This document shows, piece after piece, positions 33,598 to 42,524 of a stretch of DNA of 64,000 nt (the stretch's first letter is position 1; each line of letters begins with the position of its first letter). A program made the translations under genes and the position numbers. This stretch comes from CAWGHZ01 sp963822575. Its GTDB lineage: Bacteria; Pseudomonadota; Alphaproteobacteria; MPNO01; DASWLB01. Location of the stretch: contig CAWGHZ010000004.1 of assembly GCA_963822575.1 (NCBI GenBank), forward strand, positions 372,001 to 436,000, read 5' to 3'. The notes below the pieces were generated by a model. That model saw only the letters and a list, made by a program, of their open reading frames with translations, made no database searches and was not told the origin of the DNA.

Positions 33598-34563
33598 ATG
33601 GCCGACGTTGCGCTGAGCTTCGCCTGCGGCCTCTACGACCGCGTGCTGCCGCTCTACCGCGGCGACGTGAAGCCGGAAGGCATCGCCCTCGATTTCCTCG
33701 CCATCGACGACCCGCGCCAAGTGTTCGACCGCATGGCGAAGGGCGATTTCGACGCGGCGGAGATGTCGAGCTCGGAGTACGTGCGGATGGTGGCGGCCGG
33801 CGCAAGCCCGCTCGTCGCCATCCCCGTGTTCGTGTCGCGCCTCTTCCGTCACGGCTTCGTGTTCGTCAACCGCAATTCGGGCATCGCGGCGCCCAAGGAT
33901 CTCGCCGGCAAGCGCATCGGCGTCTCGGCCTATGTCCAGACCGCCGCGGTGTTCATCCGCGGCCTCCTGCAGCACGATTACGGGGTCGACCTCTCCACGG
34001 TGCATTGGGTGCAGGGCCAGATGAACGGCAAGGGCGGCCATCCGCGTCTGCCCGAGCTCTACAAGCCGGTCGACATCGCGCTAGAGACGAGCGGACGGCC
34101 GCTGAGCGACCTGCTGGCTGCGGGCGAGATCGACGCCGTCCTCGGGGCGCTTGTGCCGGACAGCTTCGGCCAGCACCCCGACGTCGTGCGGCTGATCGCG
34201 GACACGCGCGCGGCGGAGAAGGACTATTACCGGCGCACGGGCATCTTCCCGATCATGCACCTGATCGCGATCAAGCGCGCAGTGTACGAGAAGCACCCGT
34301 TCGTCGCGCAGAGCTTCTATCGCGCGCTCGACGAGGCCAAGCACCGGGCGATCGGACGCATGCGTGAGGTGGGCGCGCTCGCCTACATGACTCCGTGGCT
34401 CGCCGACGACATTCGCGAGATGGACGAGGTGTTCGGCCCCGACGCCTGGCCCTATGACATCGCGCCCAACCGCCCCACGCTCGACGCGCTGGTCGCGTAC
34501 ATGGCGGAGCAGGGGTTGGTCCCTGCGCCGGTCCGCGTCGAAGACCTGTTCGTCCCGGTCTAG
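33598..34563 (+). CDS. 4,5-dihydroxyphthalate decarboxylase-like protein
   Basis: A 321-residue protein with the periplasmic-binding-protein fold but no signal peptide. It reads like Pht5-type 4,5-dihydroxyphthalate decarboxylases: LSFACGLYDRVLPLYRGDV, FDAAEMSSSEYVRM, FRHGFVFVNRNSGI, GVSAYVQTAAVFIRG, and YRRTGIFPIMHLIAIK. That enzyme turns 4,5-dihydroxyphthalate into protocatechuate in the cytosol. Together with phthalate-dioxygenase-like oxygenases this suggests phthalate-like substrates. The start is an ATG 12 bases after the aldolase stop, with AGGAGG just upstream. The two following genes also encode leaderless proteins of this general fold. Confidence 0.88.
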   Translation: MADVALSFACGLYDRVLPLYRGDVKPEGIALDFLAIDDPRQVFDRMAKGDFDAAEMSSSEYVRMVAAGASPLVAIPVFVSRLFRHGFVFVNRNSGIAAPKDLAGKRIGVSAYVQTAAVFIRGLLQHDYGVDLSTVHWVQGQMNGKGGHPRLPELYKPVDIALETSGRPLSDLLAAGEIDAVLGALVPDSFGQHPDVVRLIADTRAAEKDYYRRTGIFPIMHLIAIKRAVYEKHPFVAQSFYRALDEAKHRAIGRMREVGALAYMTPWLADDIREMDEVFGPDAWPYDIAPNRPTLDALVAYMAEQGLVPAPVRVEDLFVPV

Positions 34564-34573
34564 GAGCCAGCCC

Positions 34574-35545
34574 ATGCCCGCATCGCGCACGAACCCGAAC
34601 ATCACCCGCTCGCGCCTCGTGCTCGAGATCGCCTCGGAGCTGGTCGGCCCGGGCGCGGACGGCGAGAGCCCCGACTGGTTCCAGGCCAAGGCGGTGCTGC
34701 GCCCCGGGCGCGGGACCGGCGGCGGCGAGGTGTGCCTGTTCGGCTCGTCGACCGCCGAGGGCATCGAGGCCGTCGTCGCCCGCGAGGCCGACCTCGCCAT
34801 CATCAACCCGGCTGCGACACTCTCGGTCGCCGCCAAGGGCAGGGGCGCGTTCAAGACGCCGCAGCCGGTGCGCGCGATCGGCGTCATCCCGTCCTGGGAC
34901 CAGTACGTTTTTGCCGTCCGGCCGGAGACGGGCCTCACCAGCTTCGAGGAGATCGCCGCCAAGCGCCCGGCGCTGCAAGTCTCGATGCGCGGCATGGCGA
35001 ACCACACGTTGCACACGATCTTCGACGACGTCGCCGCCGCGGCGGGCTTCACGCGCGAAGACGTGGCGGCCTGGGGCGGGGCAGTGCGCAAGGAGGGCCA
35101 TCTGCCGCATCCCGGCACCGCCAAGTTCGACGCCTTCGCCCGCGGCGAGATCGACGCGATCTTCGACGAGGGCGCGCGCGGCTGGGTCAACCAGGCCATC
35201 GAGGCGGGCGCGCGCATCCTGCCGCTCGCCGAGACCACGATGCGGAAGCTCGAAGCGATGGGGTATCGGCGGTCGGTCATGCCGTGCACGGAGTACCCCG
35301 GCCTTCCCGCCGACGTGCTGACCCTCGATTTCAGCGGCTGGACGGTATTCGTCCATGCCGAGGCCGACGACAATCTGGTGACGCGCATCTGCGCGGGGCT
35401 CGATGCGCGCAAGGCCGCCATCCCGTGGGACGGCGAGGGGCCGCTGCCCGTGGAGCGCATGTGCCGCGAGGCGCCGGAAACGCCGCAGCTTGTGCCCCTT
35501 CACCCGGCCGCCGAGGGCTACTGGCGCAGTCGCGGGTATCTCTGA
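34574..35545 (+). CDS. leaderless TAXI-like binding-protein-fold protein
   Basis: A 323-residue protein resembling TAXI-type TRAP receptors (ADLAIINPAATLSVAAKG, FEEIAAKRPALQVSMRGMANH) but starting MPASRTNPNITRSRLVLEIA, with no signal peptide. The protein at 62997 is similar along the whole length (shared RSRL-LE start region, EYPGL near residue 240, and a C-terminal RSRGYL/RERGYL). It sits directly after the 4,5-dihydroxyphthalate-decarboxylase-like gene, itself a cytosolic enzyme of this fold. A catalytic or cytosolic sensing role is therefore possible; a transporter receptor with an unusual export route is the alternative. Confidence 0.75.
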   Translation: MPASRTNPNITRSRLVLEIASELVGPGADGESPDWFQAKAVLRPGRGTGGGEVCLFGSSTAEGIEAVVAREADLAIINPAATLSVAAKGRGAFKTPQPVRAIGVIPSWDQYVFAVRPETGLTSFEEIAAKRPALQVSMRGMANHTLHTIFDDVAAAAGFTREDVAAWGGAVRKEGHLPHPGTAKFDAFARGEIDAIFDEGARGWVNQAIEAGARILPLAETTMRKLEAMGYRRSVMPCTEYPGLPADVLTLDFSGWTVFVHAEADDNLVTRICAGLDARKAAIPWDGEGPLPVERMCREAPETPQLVPLHPAAEGYWRSRGYL

Positions 35546-36466
35546 GTGGCGGGGATCGTCGCCAATTTCCCGAACTCCGCCAACGCGCTGCCGATGTGGG
35601 TGGCGGCGGAGCGCGGCCTGTTCGCGAAGCGCGGTCTCGAGATCGCGTTCGTCGAGGCGCAGGGCTCGGCGTCGCAGTACCGCGCGCTGGCGGCGGGCGA
35701 GATCCAGGTGTTCACGACCCTGATGGAGAACGTCATCGCCTATGCGCTGGGCGAGGGCGAGGTCGCGTTCGACCCGCCGGTCGACGCGTTCGTGTTCATG
35801 GGGGCGAGCCGCGGCCAGCAGTCGCTGATGGCGCGGCCCGAGATACCGGACGTCGCGGCGCTCCGCGGTCGCACGCTCGCGGCGAGCGGGCTCCGGACAG
35901 GCAACGCACTGCTTCTCTACGGGCTGCTTGCGCGGCACGGGCTCGTGCGCGACCGCGACTACCGGGTGGTTGCCATCGGACGCGGCCCGGTGACGGTCGC
36001 CGCGATGGACGCTGCCGAGGCCGACGCCGCGCTGATGGGGGCGCCGAACGACGCCTGGGCGCGGGCGCAGGGCTGGCGCCGTCTCGGCGACACCACCGAG
36101 GCGTTCGGCGGCTACCAGTCGAGCGTCTATACGGCCAGTCGGGCCTGGGCCGAGGGCAACCGCGAAACGCTGGTGGCGCTGATCGCTGCACTGGTCGAGG
36201 CGCATCGCGCCATCGCGGCCGATCCGCAAGCGGCGACCGCGATCCTGCGCACGCGTCTCAAATCGCTTTCGGACGACGACGCGGGACGGATGGTCGACGA
36301 TCTGGTCGGGCCGGCCGGCCTCAACCCCGACGGGCGGATCGCGGCCGGGCAGGTGGCCGTGCTGCTCGAACTCCGCGCCGCGCTTGCCGGCAAAAGCGGC
36401 CCCGCGGCCTCGCCCGAAAGATTCTACGACCTCGCCTATCTGGAAGTAGCGCTCGCGCAGCTGTGA
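35546..36466 (+). CDS. leaderless NMT1/SsuA-like binding-protein-fold protein
   Basis: A 306-residue protein of the NMT1/THI5-SsuA family, which includes ABC receptors for sulfonates and nitrate. It starts at a GTG directly abutting the previous stop and begins MAGIVANFPNSANALPMWVAAERGLFAKRGLE-like, that is, with the first strand of the fold and no signal peptide. No ABC permease or ATPase is adjacent. It ends five bases before the convergent LigB-type dioxygenase. Its place in a four-gene run with a decarboxylase suggests a cytosolic function. Confidence 0.75.
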   Translation: MAGIVANFPNSANALPMWVAAERGLFAKRGLEIAFVEAQGSASQYRALAAGEIQVFTTLMENVIAYALGEGEVAFDPPVDAFVFMGASRGQQSLMARPEIPDVAALRGRTLAASGLRTGNALLLYGLLARHGLVRDRDYRVVAIGRGPVTVAAMDAAEADAALMGAPNDAWARAQGWRRLGDTTEAFGGYQSSVYTASRAWAEGNRETLVALIAALVEAHRAIAADPQAATAILRTRLKSLSDDDAGRMVDDLVGPAGLNPDGRIAAGQVAVLLELRAALAGKSGPAASPERFYDLAYLEVALAQL

Positions 36467-36470
36467 CGCG

Positions 36471-37532
36471 TTACGGCGCGAAGACGGCGAAGCACTTGTT
36501 CGAGTTGAACACGTAGGTCTCGATCCAGTCGAGGATGCGCGCCTTCTTGCCGAGCTGGTGCATCGCGCCGGCGAGCACGATCCAGTTGAGGAACTCGTGC
36601 TGGCCCGAGCCCTCGATGTCGACGGTGGTGAGGCCGCGCCAGGCGTCGAACGTGCCGTCCTTCAGCTCGGCGAAGCGCTGCCGGTCGGCGTCCATGTCGG
36701 GAAGCATGTAGTCGGTCTTCTCGGTCAGGAAGGCGTGCGACCAGCTCGACGACGCAACCAGCGCGACGCGCCACGGGCTATCCTTTACCGCGCGGGCGAC
36801 GCTCGCGCCGATGTCGAAGCAGCGGCCGGGCGTCGGCCCGGGCGGGTCGGGCTCGGCCACCTCGCCGGGCGACAGATGCGCGGCCACGCCCTGAGCGCGG
36901 ATCACGTTGGAGCCGTAGCAGTTCACGTGGAACGGCACCAGCGGATAGGGCCAGCCGCGCGTGCGGTCGTAATCCATGTAGAGGATCGTGTTGATGAAGG
37001 CGCGCGCCAGCCCCAGCTCGAACTTCGGGCGGTAGGCGTAGGCGACGTCGAACCCGTCCTCCATCAGCCGCGTCGTCAGATAGCGCCCGCCCTTGGCGTG
37101 GCCGGGGATGTGGAACACCTTGTCCTTCGGCTCGTTCCACACGTTCACCTTCCGCCGGTCGTTCTCCTCGTCGTACGGGCGGCAGTCGACGGACGGGTAG
37201 GCCATCACGCAGAATGGCGGGACGACGTCCTCGCGGAAATTCTCGTACTGGTCGTCACCCCACATCACCACGAAGTCCGGCTTGAAGGCGTCAAGCGCCT
37301 CGCGTGCCGCCAAGCTCGCCGCGACGATGCGCCGGCGATGCTCGGCGGACGCGGCGAGCCCGCGGTCGTCCGCCCATTCCTCGCGCATCAGCTTGGGCCA
37401 GCGGGCAGGATCCTTCGCCGTGTCGGGGATCTTGGGGTTCTTGAGCAGACGCTCGAGAAAGCCCGGCAACTGCGCGTCGAGCCCGACGAGCGGCGGGAAA
37501 TGCGTCACGCCGAGCCCGAGAATCTCGCCCAT
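36471..37532 (-). CDS. LigB-superfamily extradiol dioxygenase-like protein
   Basis: A 353-residue protein of the class III extradiol dioxygenase (LigB/MEMO) fold. The N-terminal LGVTHFPPLVG (His11) gives the first metal ligand; VVMWGDDQYENF and VALVASSSWSHAF are family-like strands, the latter providing the catalytic His. Enzymes of this type open protocatechuate or gallate rings with Fe(II). It is longer than LigB and no separate LigA-like alpha subunit is encoded nearby. Start at 37532 (MGEILGLG) is chosen as the first residue of the fold. It lies just downstream of a binding-protein gene on the same strand. Confidence 0.8.
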   Translation of the reverse strand: MGEILGLGVTHFPPLVGLDAQLPGFLERLLKNPKIPDTAKDPARWPKLMREEWADDRGLAASAEHRRRIVAASLAAREALDAFKPDFVVMWGDDQYENFREDVVPPFCVMAYPSVDCRPYDEENDRRKVNVWNEPKDKVFHIPGHAKGGRYLTTRLMEDGFDVAYAYRPKFELGLARAFINTILYMDYDRTRGWPYPLVPFHVNCYGSNVIRAQGVAAHLSPGEVAEPDPPGPTPGRCFDIGASVARAVKDSPWRVALVASSSWSHAFLTEKTDYMLPDMDADRQRFAELKDGTFDAWRGLTTVDIEGSGQHEFLNWIVLAGAMHQLGKKARILDWIETYVFNSNKCFAVFAP

Positions 37533-37557
37533 CCGTCCCGCTCCGTCGTTCCGCGCC

Positions 37558-38712
37558 TCAGCGCGCCTTGCCCCGGCCCGACCCGCCGGCACCGGACGCG
37601 TTCCAGCGCTTCGTCCAGTCGGCGATGATCGCCGGCGTGTGCTCCAGGACCTTGTCGGTCTGCAGCGCCATCTTCTTGTGCATCATCGTGTCGGGGAAGG
37701 GGAAGAATTCGCTGCGCTGCAAATCCTTGTGGGCCGGCACCGTGCCGACATAGGTGTTGGCAGCGATCTGGCCCTCCTTCGACAGCAGCCAATTGACCCA
37801 CAGCCGCGCCGCATAGGGGTGCGGGCTGCCCTTGAGGATGCCGAGGGGTCCCGGCTGGGTCGGAACCGGCTCCGGGCAGTGATAGGCGACCGGCGCGCCG
37901 GCGCGGCGCGCGAACACCACCGCGAACTCGGGCGCGGGCAGCACCAGGTCGAACTCGTGCACCGCAAGCAGCTTGACCAGCGCCGAGGTCAATTCCTTGC
38001 GCAACTGGGGCTTCCAGACGTTGAAGATCTGGTCCTCGTAATGGGAGAGCCACTTGTCGCCGTATACGCCCCACAGCATGGCGAGCCAGAGGTGCGGGCG
38101 CGAGGCCATCCCCACGGTGCGGTTGCCCCAGCGCGGGTTGGTCAGAAGGTCGTCCCACGTCTTCGGCAGGTCGGCCGGCTTCACCACGTCCTTGTTGTAG
38201 GCGGTGCAATAGTACGCCACCTTCCAGCCCACAGCGCCGCCGTCGTCGCGCTTGAGGTCGTCGGGAATGTTCTTCCAGCCGGGCAGGTCGCGGAGGTCGG
38301 TCAGCGCGCCCGCCTTGGCGAACTGGTCCTGCGTGCCGTTGAACCCCTCGATGACGTCGGAGAGGTACGTGCCGTTCTTGTAGGCGAGCAGCGGCGCGAT
38401 CAGCAGCTCGCGCCCGCGCGCCGTGACGTACTCCACCTTCAGGAAGGGGTAGCGCGCCTCGAACACCTTGACGAGCTTCTCCATCGGCCGCTCGCTCTCG
38501 GACTGGCGGGCGCGCACCGTGCCTTCCTTGCGCGCGCCGTCGATCCAGGCCTGGGGTACGGCGAGCTCCTGGTCGAGCCCGTCGAGGATCGCAGGGTCGA
38601 GCTTCTTGGTGGCCAGCATCGCCTTGTCGGCGTCGGTCAGCGTGGCGGCCATGAGGGGCGCGGCAGCCAATCCGGCCGCGAGGACGAGGATGGCGAGACC
38701 GATCTTCCGCAT
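37558..38712 (-). CDS. ABC transporter substrate-binding protein, iron/polyamine-type
   Basis: A 384-residue periplasmic receptor of the AfuA/PotD family. A signal peptide of about 22 residues ends PLMAA. Family features are the long N-terminal lobe with YVTARGRELLIAPLL and the late LLSKEGQ region. Receptors like this in catabolic clusters carry organic acids or metal chelates rather than iron itself. No permease is adjacent; the nearest ABC genes are at 48207 and 51450-54308. It is divergent from the IclR gene, with 213 bases between starts. Confidence 0.82.
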   Translation of the reverse strand: MRKIGLAILVLAAGLAAAPLMAATLTDADKAMLATKKLDPAILDGLDQELAVPQAWIDGARKEGTVRARQSESERPMEKLVKVFEARYPFLKVEYVTARGRELLIAPLLAYKNGTYLSDVIEGFNGTQDQFAKAGALTDLRDLPGWKNIPDDLKRDDGGAVGWKVAYYCTAYNKDVVKPADLPKTWDDLLTNPRWGNRTVGMASRPHLWLAMLWGVYGDKWLSHYEDQIFNVWKPQLRKELTSALVKLLAVHEFDLVLPAPEFAVVFARRAGAPVAYHCPEPVPTQPGPLGILKGSPHPYAARLWVNWLLSKEGQIAANTYVGTVPAHKDLQRSEFFPFPDTMMHKKMALQTDKVLEHTPAIIADWTKRWNASGAGGSGRGKAR

Positions 38713-38806
38713 CGTTTCCTCCCGTGCGGTGCGGCTCCCGGGTGCGGCGCGCGTCGTTCGTGCCGCCCCGGTCCGCTGTTGGTTCATTGGGTGCAGTCTA
38801 TCATGG

Positions 38807-38817
38807 ATTTTCGCAGA
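38807..38817. promoter_or_regulatory. possible operator half-site upstream of the IclR gene
   Basis: ATTTTCGCAGA resembles one arm (AAATTCGCAGA, reading the palindrome from the other strand) of the elements at 20564 and 26687, with two mismatches; the second arm is poorly conserved. It lies between the divergent binding-protein and IclR genes and may be an autoregulatory site. Weak evidence. Confidence 0.3.
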
Positions 38818-38861
38818 ACCTAGGAAAAACAGGTCAACGTTGGCCCTTCCATTATTCCTTT

Positions 38862-38890
38862 TTGACGATCTGATCCCGGACGGTTAGACT
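38862..38890 (+). promoter_or_regulatory. promoter of the IclR-AOR operon
   Basis: TTGACG at 38862-38867 and TAGACT at 38885-38890, 17 bases apart, 35 bases before the IclR start. Both hexamers are identical to those of the HU promoter, so constitutive sigma-70-type transcription is likely, with regulation superimposed. Confidence 0.6.
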
Positions 38891-38925
38891 GAACCGCAGC
38901 ATTCGGGCCACTCCAAGGGAACGAA

Positions 38926-39786
38926 ATGACCCGTACACGCTCGTCCAAATCCGCAAAATCCACGCCCCCGCCGGCCAAGACGGGCGGCGCCATAGGCGAC
39001 AAGATCCTCGCCGTCCTCGGGCTGTTCAGCGTCGAGCGTCCGGAATGGACCGTCGAGGCCGTGGCCGACGAGCTCGGTGTGTCGGTGTCGACGAGCTACC
39101 GCTACTTCAAGGCGCTGACCAAGGCGGGGCTGATCTGCCCCGTGTCGCGCGCGACCTACACGCTGGGCCCGGCGATCATCGAGATGGACCGCCAAATCCA
39201 GATCTGCGACCCGATGCTGCGCGCCGCGCGCAGCGTGATGCAGGATCTGATCGGCTACGCGTCCGAGGGGTCGATCATCCTGTTGTGCCGCGCCTTCCGC
39301 GACAAGGTGATGTGCGTGCACCAGGTCGTCGGGCTGGGCCCGCAGATGCCCCTGATGCACGAGCGCGGCCGCGTCATGCCGCCGTTCCGCACCGCCGTCG
39401 CCAAGATTATTCTGGCGCATCTGCCGACGCGCACGTTAAAGGGGCTTTTTGCCGCTGATGCGCGTGAGATCGCAGCCGCGGGCCTCGGGCGGAGCTGGGA
39501 CGAGTTCCGCCGCAAGCTCGCCGAGATCCGCCGCGCCGGCTACTGCGTTACCACCGGCGACATCGACGCGAGCCGCATCGGCGTCGCGGCGCCGATCCTG
39601 AACCGCGAGGGCCAGATTCTCGGATCGATCGCCTTCATCACCTCGGCGTCGCGCGGCCACGACATGCTGATGAACCGGCTGCTGCCGCTCACCGTCGCCG
39701 GCGCCCGCGAGATCGAGCGTGCGATGTGGGACGCCGATTCCGCCGAACCGGGGCCGGAAGCGGCACGGCGGAAAGCCGCGCTGTGA
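38926..39786 (+). CDS. IclR-family transcriptional regulator
   Basis: A 286-residue regulator. After a basic Pro/Lys-rich N-terminus, the winged helix-turn-helix spans about residues 25-85 (LGLFSVERPEWTVEAVADEL, SVSTSYRYFKAL). The IclR ligand domain follows (VGLGPQMPLMHERGR, ITSASRGHDM). IclR proteins commonly control aromatic-acid pathways and bind palindromic sites. It is the only regulator inside the catabolic region, so it is the best candidate for the palindromes at 20564 and 26687. Its stop overlaps the ferredoxin start as GTGA, so regulator, ferredoxin and AOR form one operon. Confidence 0.92.
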   Translation: MTRTRSSKSAKSTPPPAKTGGAIGDKILAVLGLFSVERPEWTVEAVADELGVSVSTSYRYFKALTKAGLICPVSRATYTLGPAIIEMDRQIQICDPMLRAARSVMQDLIGYASEGSIILLCRAFRDKVMCVHQVVGLGPQMPLMHERGRVMPPFRTAVAKIILAHLPTRTLKGLFAADAREIAAAGLGRSWDEFRRKLAEIRRAGYCVTTGDIDASRIGVAAPILNREGQILGSIAFITSASRGHDMLMNRLLPLTVAGAREIERAMWDADSAEPGPEAARRKAAL

Positions 39787-40577
39787 CCGAGGCGCGCGCG
39801 CCCTACCCGACGGGACGTCTCGCCGACGGGGCGAAGCGCGCCATTCTGTTCGACGCCGCCTTGTGCATCGGGTGCCGGCAATGCGTGCAGGCGTGCAAGG
39901 ACTGGAACGAGCACGAGCGCGAGGCCGCGTTCGAGATCGCGCCGGACAACTGGATCACCATGCTGCCCCCGGTGCTCGAGGGGCTGTCGCCGATCTGGGC
40001 GCGCAACAGCTGCATGCATTGCGACTACCCCATCTGCGCGGCCGTCTGCCCGGTGGAGGCGATCACTAAGTACGACGAAGGTCCCGTCGTCATCGACAAG
40101 GACAAGTGCATCGGCTGCGAATACTGCGTGAACGCCTGCCCGTGGCACGTGATCGCGTTCGACGACATCGCCCACAAGGCGAGCAAATGCACCATGTGCG
40201 CCGACCGGATCGCCGCCGACGCGACGCCATTCTGCGTGCAGGCCTGCCCGGTGGGCGCGCTCGACTTCGGCGCCGCTTCCGCGATGGCCGACAAGGCGGG
40301 GGCGCGCGCGGGTGAGGTCGGCGGCACGCTCTACGGCGAGAAGGAAGCGGGCGGGACCGGCGTCCGCTACGTGCTGAAGGAAGCGCTTGGCGTCTACGGC
40401 CTCCGCGCCGTCGGGGCCGAGCGGTTCCCGAAGCACGGAATCCCGCTGTCGCTGATGATCCGCGACCTGTTCACTCTGCGCCTCGGGATTGCGGCGAAGG
40501 GCCGGGCGCTCTGGCTCGCCGCCGTGCATCCGGGCCGGCTCGCCTATCGCTACTGGCCGTGGCGCAAGGTCGGCTGA
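39783..40577 (+). CDS. polyferredoxin electron-transfer subunit with four [4Fe-4S] sites (AorA-like)
   Basis: A 264-residue protein with 16 motif cysteines in four groups: CIGCRQCVQAC (from Cys28), CMHCDYPICAAVC, CIGCEYCVNAC and CTMC...CVQAC. The arrangement is that of DMSO-reductase/HybA-type electron-transfer subunits and of AorA of aromatic AOR systems. It starts as GTGA overlap with the IclR stop and overlaps or abuts the AOR start. It would carry electrons from AOR to an acceptor, perhaps to a quinone or another redox protein. No NADH-oxidising AorC gene is nearby. No Tat signal is present, so it is cytosolic. Confidence 0.9.
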   Translation: MTEARAPYPTGRLADGAKRAILFDAALCIGCRQCVQACKDWNEHEREAAFEIAPDNWITMLPPVLEGLSPIWARNSCMHCDYPICAAVCPVEAITKYDEGPVVIDKDKCIGCEYCVNACPWHVIAFDDIAHKASKCTMCADRIAADATPFCVQACPVGALDFGAASAMADKAGARAGEVGGTLYGEKEAGGTGVRYVLKEALGVYGLRAVGAERFPKHGIPLSLMIRDLFTLRLGIAAKGRALWLAAVHPGRLAYRYWPWRKVG

Positions 40578-40597
40578 TGGGCGAGGGAGAGGGGGCG

Positions 40598-42484
40598 ATG
40601 GCACGCGAGATCTTCCCGAAGGCGCGCACCACGAAGCTGCCCGGCGGCTACATGGGCAAGATATTGCGCGTCGACCTTTCGTCCGGCCGCATGACCGACG
40701 AGAATCTGCCGGAGGAGCCGGTGCTGCGCCGGCTGATCGGCGGCCAGGCGCTCGCCAGCTACATCCTGCTCAACGAGCTTCCGCTCGATGCGACGCCGCT
40801 CGGTCCCGAGGCGAAGGTGGTGATGATGACCGGGCCCGTCACCGGCACCGGCCTCACTCCCGGCGGCACCAAGGTGACGGCGGTCTATCTCAGTCCGCTC
40901 ACCGGCAACACGCTCGGGCGCGGCGCGGCGAGCGGCTTCTGGGCCGTGGCGTTGAAGGCCGCCGGCTACGACGGCCTCATCATCGAGGGCGAGTCGCCGA
41001 AACCCGTCTACCTCGCCATCGGCGACGGACGCTGCGAGCTGCGCGATGCGTCCGCCTTCTGGGGGCTCGGCGCGCGCGCGACCGAGGACCGGCTGCGCGA
41101 GGATCTGGGCGTTCGCTCGGCGCGCGTCATGTGCATCGGCCCGGCGGGCGAGAACCTGGTGCCCGGCGCCATGCTGGTCAACGACTATAACCACTCGGCG
41201 GCGCATTCGGGCGGCGCGATCTTCGGCAAGAAGAAGCTCAAGGGCATCGTCGTCCACGGCAACGCCCGGCCGCGCATCCACGACAAGGCCAGGCTGATCG
41301 AGGCCGGGCTGCGCTGGCGCGCGGTGCTTCAGGTGCGGACGCCTGAGCAGCGCAAGGGCGTCGGCTATGCGGCCGCGCTGGGGGCGCTTCCCAACAACAA
41401 TTTCCAATCCACCCTGATGGCGGGCCACAACAAGGGGTTCGAGACGAACACCGTGCGGCTCAAGCCCTGCTTCCAGTGCCAGTCGCTCTGCCCGTGGGAT
41501 GTCGTGCTGGGCGAGGGGGAATATGCCGGCACGGTCGGGCGCTTCAATGCCGGCAGCGAATGGATGGACACGTTCTTCAACCTCGGCATCAAGGGCAACG
41601 CGGTGCTCTACCTCGCCGAGCGGATCAACGATCTCGGGATCGAGTGCAGTCACTTCGCCTTCGGCGCCTCGGTCGCGTTCGAGGCGTGGCAGAAGGGGCT
41701 CCTGGACGAGTCGATGACCGACGGCATGCGCTTCGAATGGGGCAACGTCGCCGTCGTCGACCGGCTGCTCGACATGTGTGCAAGGCGCGAGGGCAAATGG
41801 GGCGAGCTCCTGGCCCAGGGGCCGGTGGAGGTGGCGGAGGCCATCGGCGGCGATGCGCCGAAATGGGTCGTGCACACAAAAAAGGGCACGCCTGCCATGC
41901 ACGATTGGCGGCCCCATGTCGGCCAGATGCTGAAGGAGCTGGTGGCCTCGGGCGGGATGAAGCCGCAGGCCATCGGCATGCCCAAGCCGCCGCCGGACTT
42001 GGCCTACCGCGAGACGTGGGGTCCGTTGGATCGCGAGAAGCCCGAGGGCTGGTCGTGGTCGACAGTGCTGGGCGAGCAGTACCGCCAGTTCTGCGGCATG
42101 TTCGGCGCCTGCTGGTTCGCACAGGGCGACGCCAAGCCCGACGGGCTCAACTGCATGGTCAATTCGCTCAATGCGACGACCGGCTGGGACTTCGACATGG
42201 ACGAGGCGCTGACCGCCGGCTATCGCGCGATGATCCTGCAAAGCGTGTTCGCCACCCAGCGCGGCTGGACCGCCGATCGCGACTGGCGGGATGTCGGCCA
42301 GCGCTTCCTCGACCCCGTTCCCGACGGCAAGTTCGCGGGCTTCACGATCGCCCCGTGGCTGCCTGGAATGGTCCACGAATATTACCGCCTGTCGGGCCGC
42401 GACGAGCGGACCGGACGGCCGCTCGCGGGGACGCTCGCGGCGCTCGGGCTCGAGGAGTTCGGAGAGTGGGCCGCGCCCGGCTAA
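40598..42484 (+). CDS. tungsten-containing aldehyde:ferredoxin oxidoreductase
   Basis: A 628-residue AOR-family enzyme that oxidises aldehydes to carboxylates (or reduces acids) using a tungsten or molybdenum bis-pterin. The N-terminal pterin domain includes HSGGAIFGKKKLKGIVV. The [4Fe-4S] ligands read Cys291, Cys294, Cys298 (PCFQCQSLCP) and probably Cys499 (FCGMFG), the spacing seen in Pyrococcus AOR. ATG at 40598 follows GAGGGAGAGG; an ATG at 40577 overlapping the previous stop is possible. The enzyme is followed 40 bases later by a NahE-like aldolase that would release an aromatic aldehyde, a ready substrate. AOR-type enzymes are oxygen-sensitive in many cases, so their presence among dioxygenase genes is notable. 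Confidence 0.93.
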   Translation: MAREIFPKARTTKLPGGYMGKILRVDLSSGRMTDENLPEEPVLRRLIGGQALASYILLNELPLDATPLGPEAKVVMMTGPVTGTGLTPGGTKVTAVYLSPLTGNTLGRGAASGFWAVALKAAGYDGLIIEGESPKPVYLAIGDGRCELRDASAFWGLGARATEDRLREDLGVRSARVMCIGPAGENLVPGAMLVNDYNHSAAHSGGAIFGKKKLKGIVVHGNARPRIHDKARLIEAGLRWRAVLQVRTPEQRKGVGYAAALGALPNNNFQSTLMAGHNKGFETNTVRLKPCFQCQSLCPWDVVLGEGEYAGTVGRFNAGSEWMDTFFNLGIKGNAVLYLAERINDLGIECSHFAFGASVAFEAWQKGLLDESMTDGMRFEWGNVAVVDRLLDMCARREGKWGELLAQGPVEVAEAIGGDAPKWVVHTKKGTPAMHDWRPHVGQMLKELVASGGMKPQAIGMPKPPPDLAYRETWGPLDREKPEGWSWSTVLGEQYRQFCGMFGACWFAQGDAKPDGLNCMVNSLNATTGWDFDMDEALTAGYRAMILQSVFATQRGWTADRDWRDVGQRFLDPVPDGKFAGFTIAPWLPGMVHEYYRLSGRDERTGRPLAGTLAALGLEEFGEWAAPG

Positions 42485-42524
42485 GGGCGGCGGCGACACG
42501 CGATACAACGATCGGAGGCGACGG

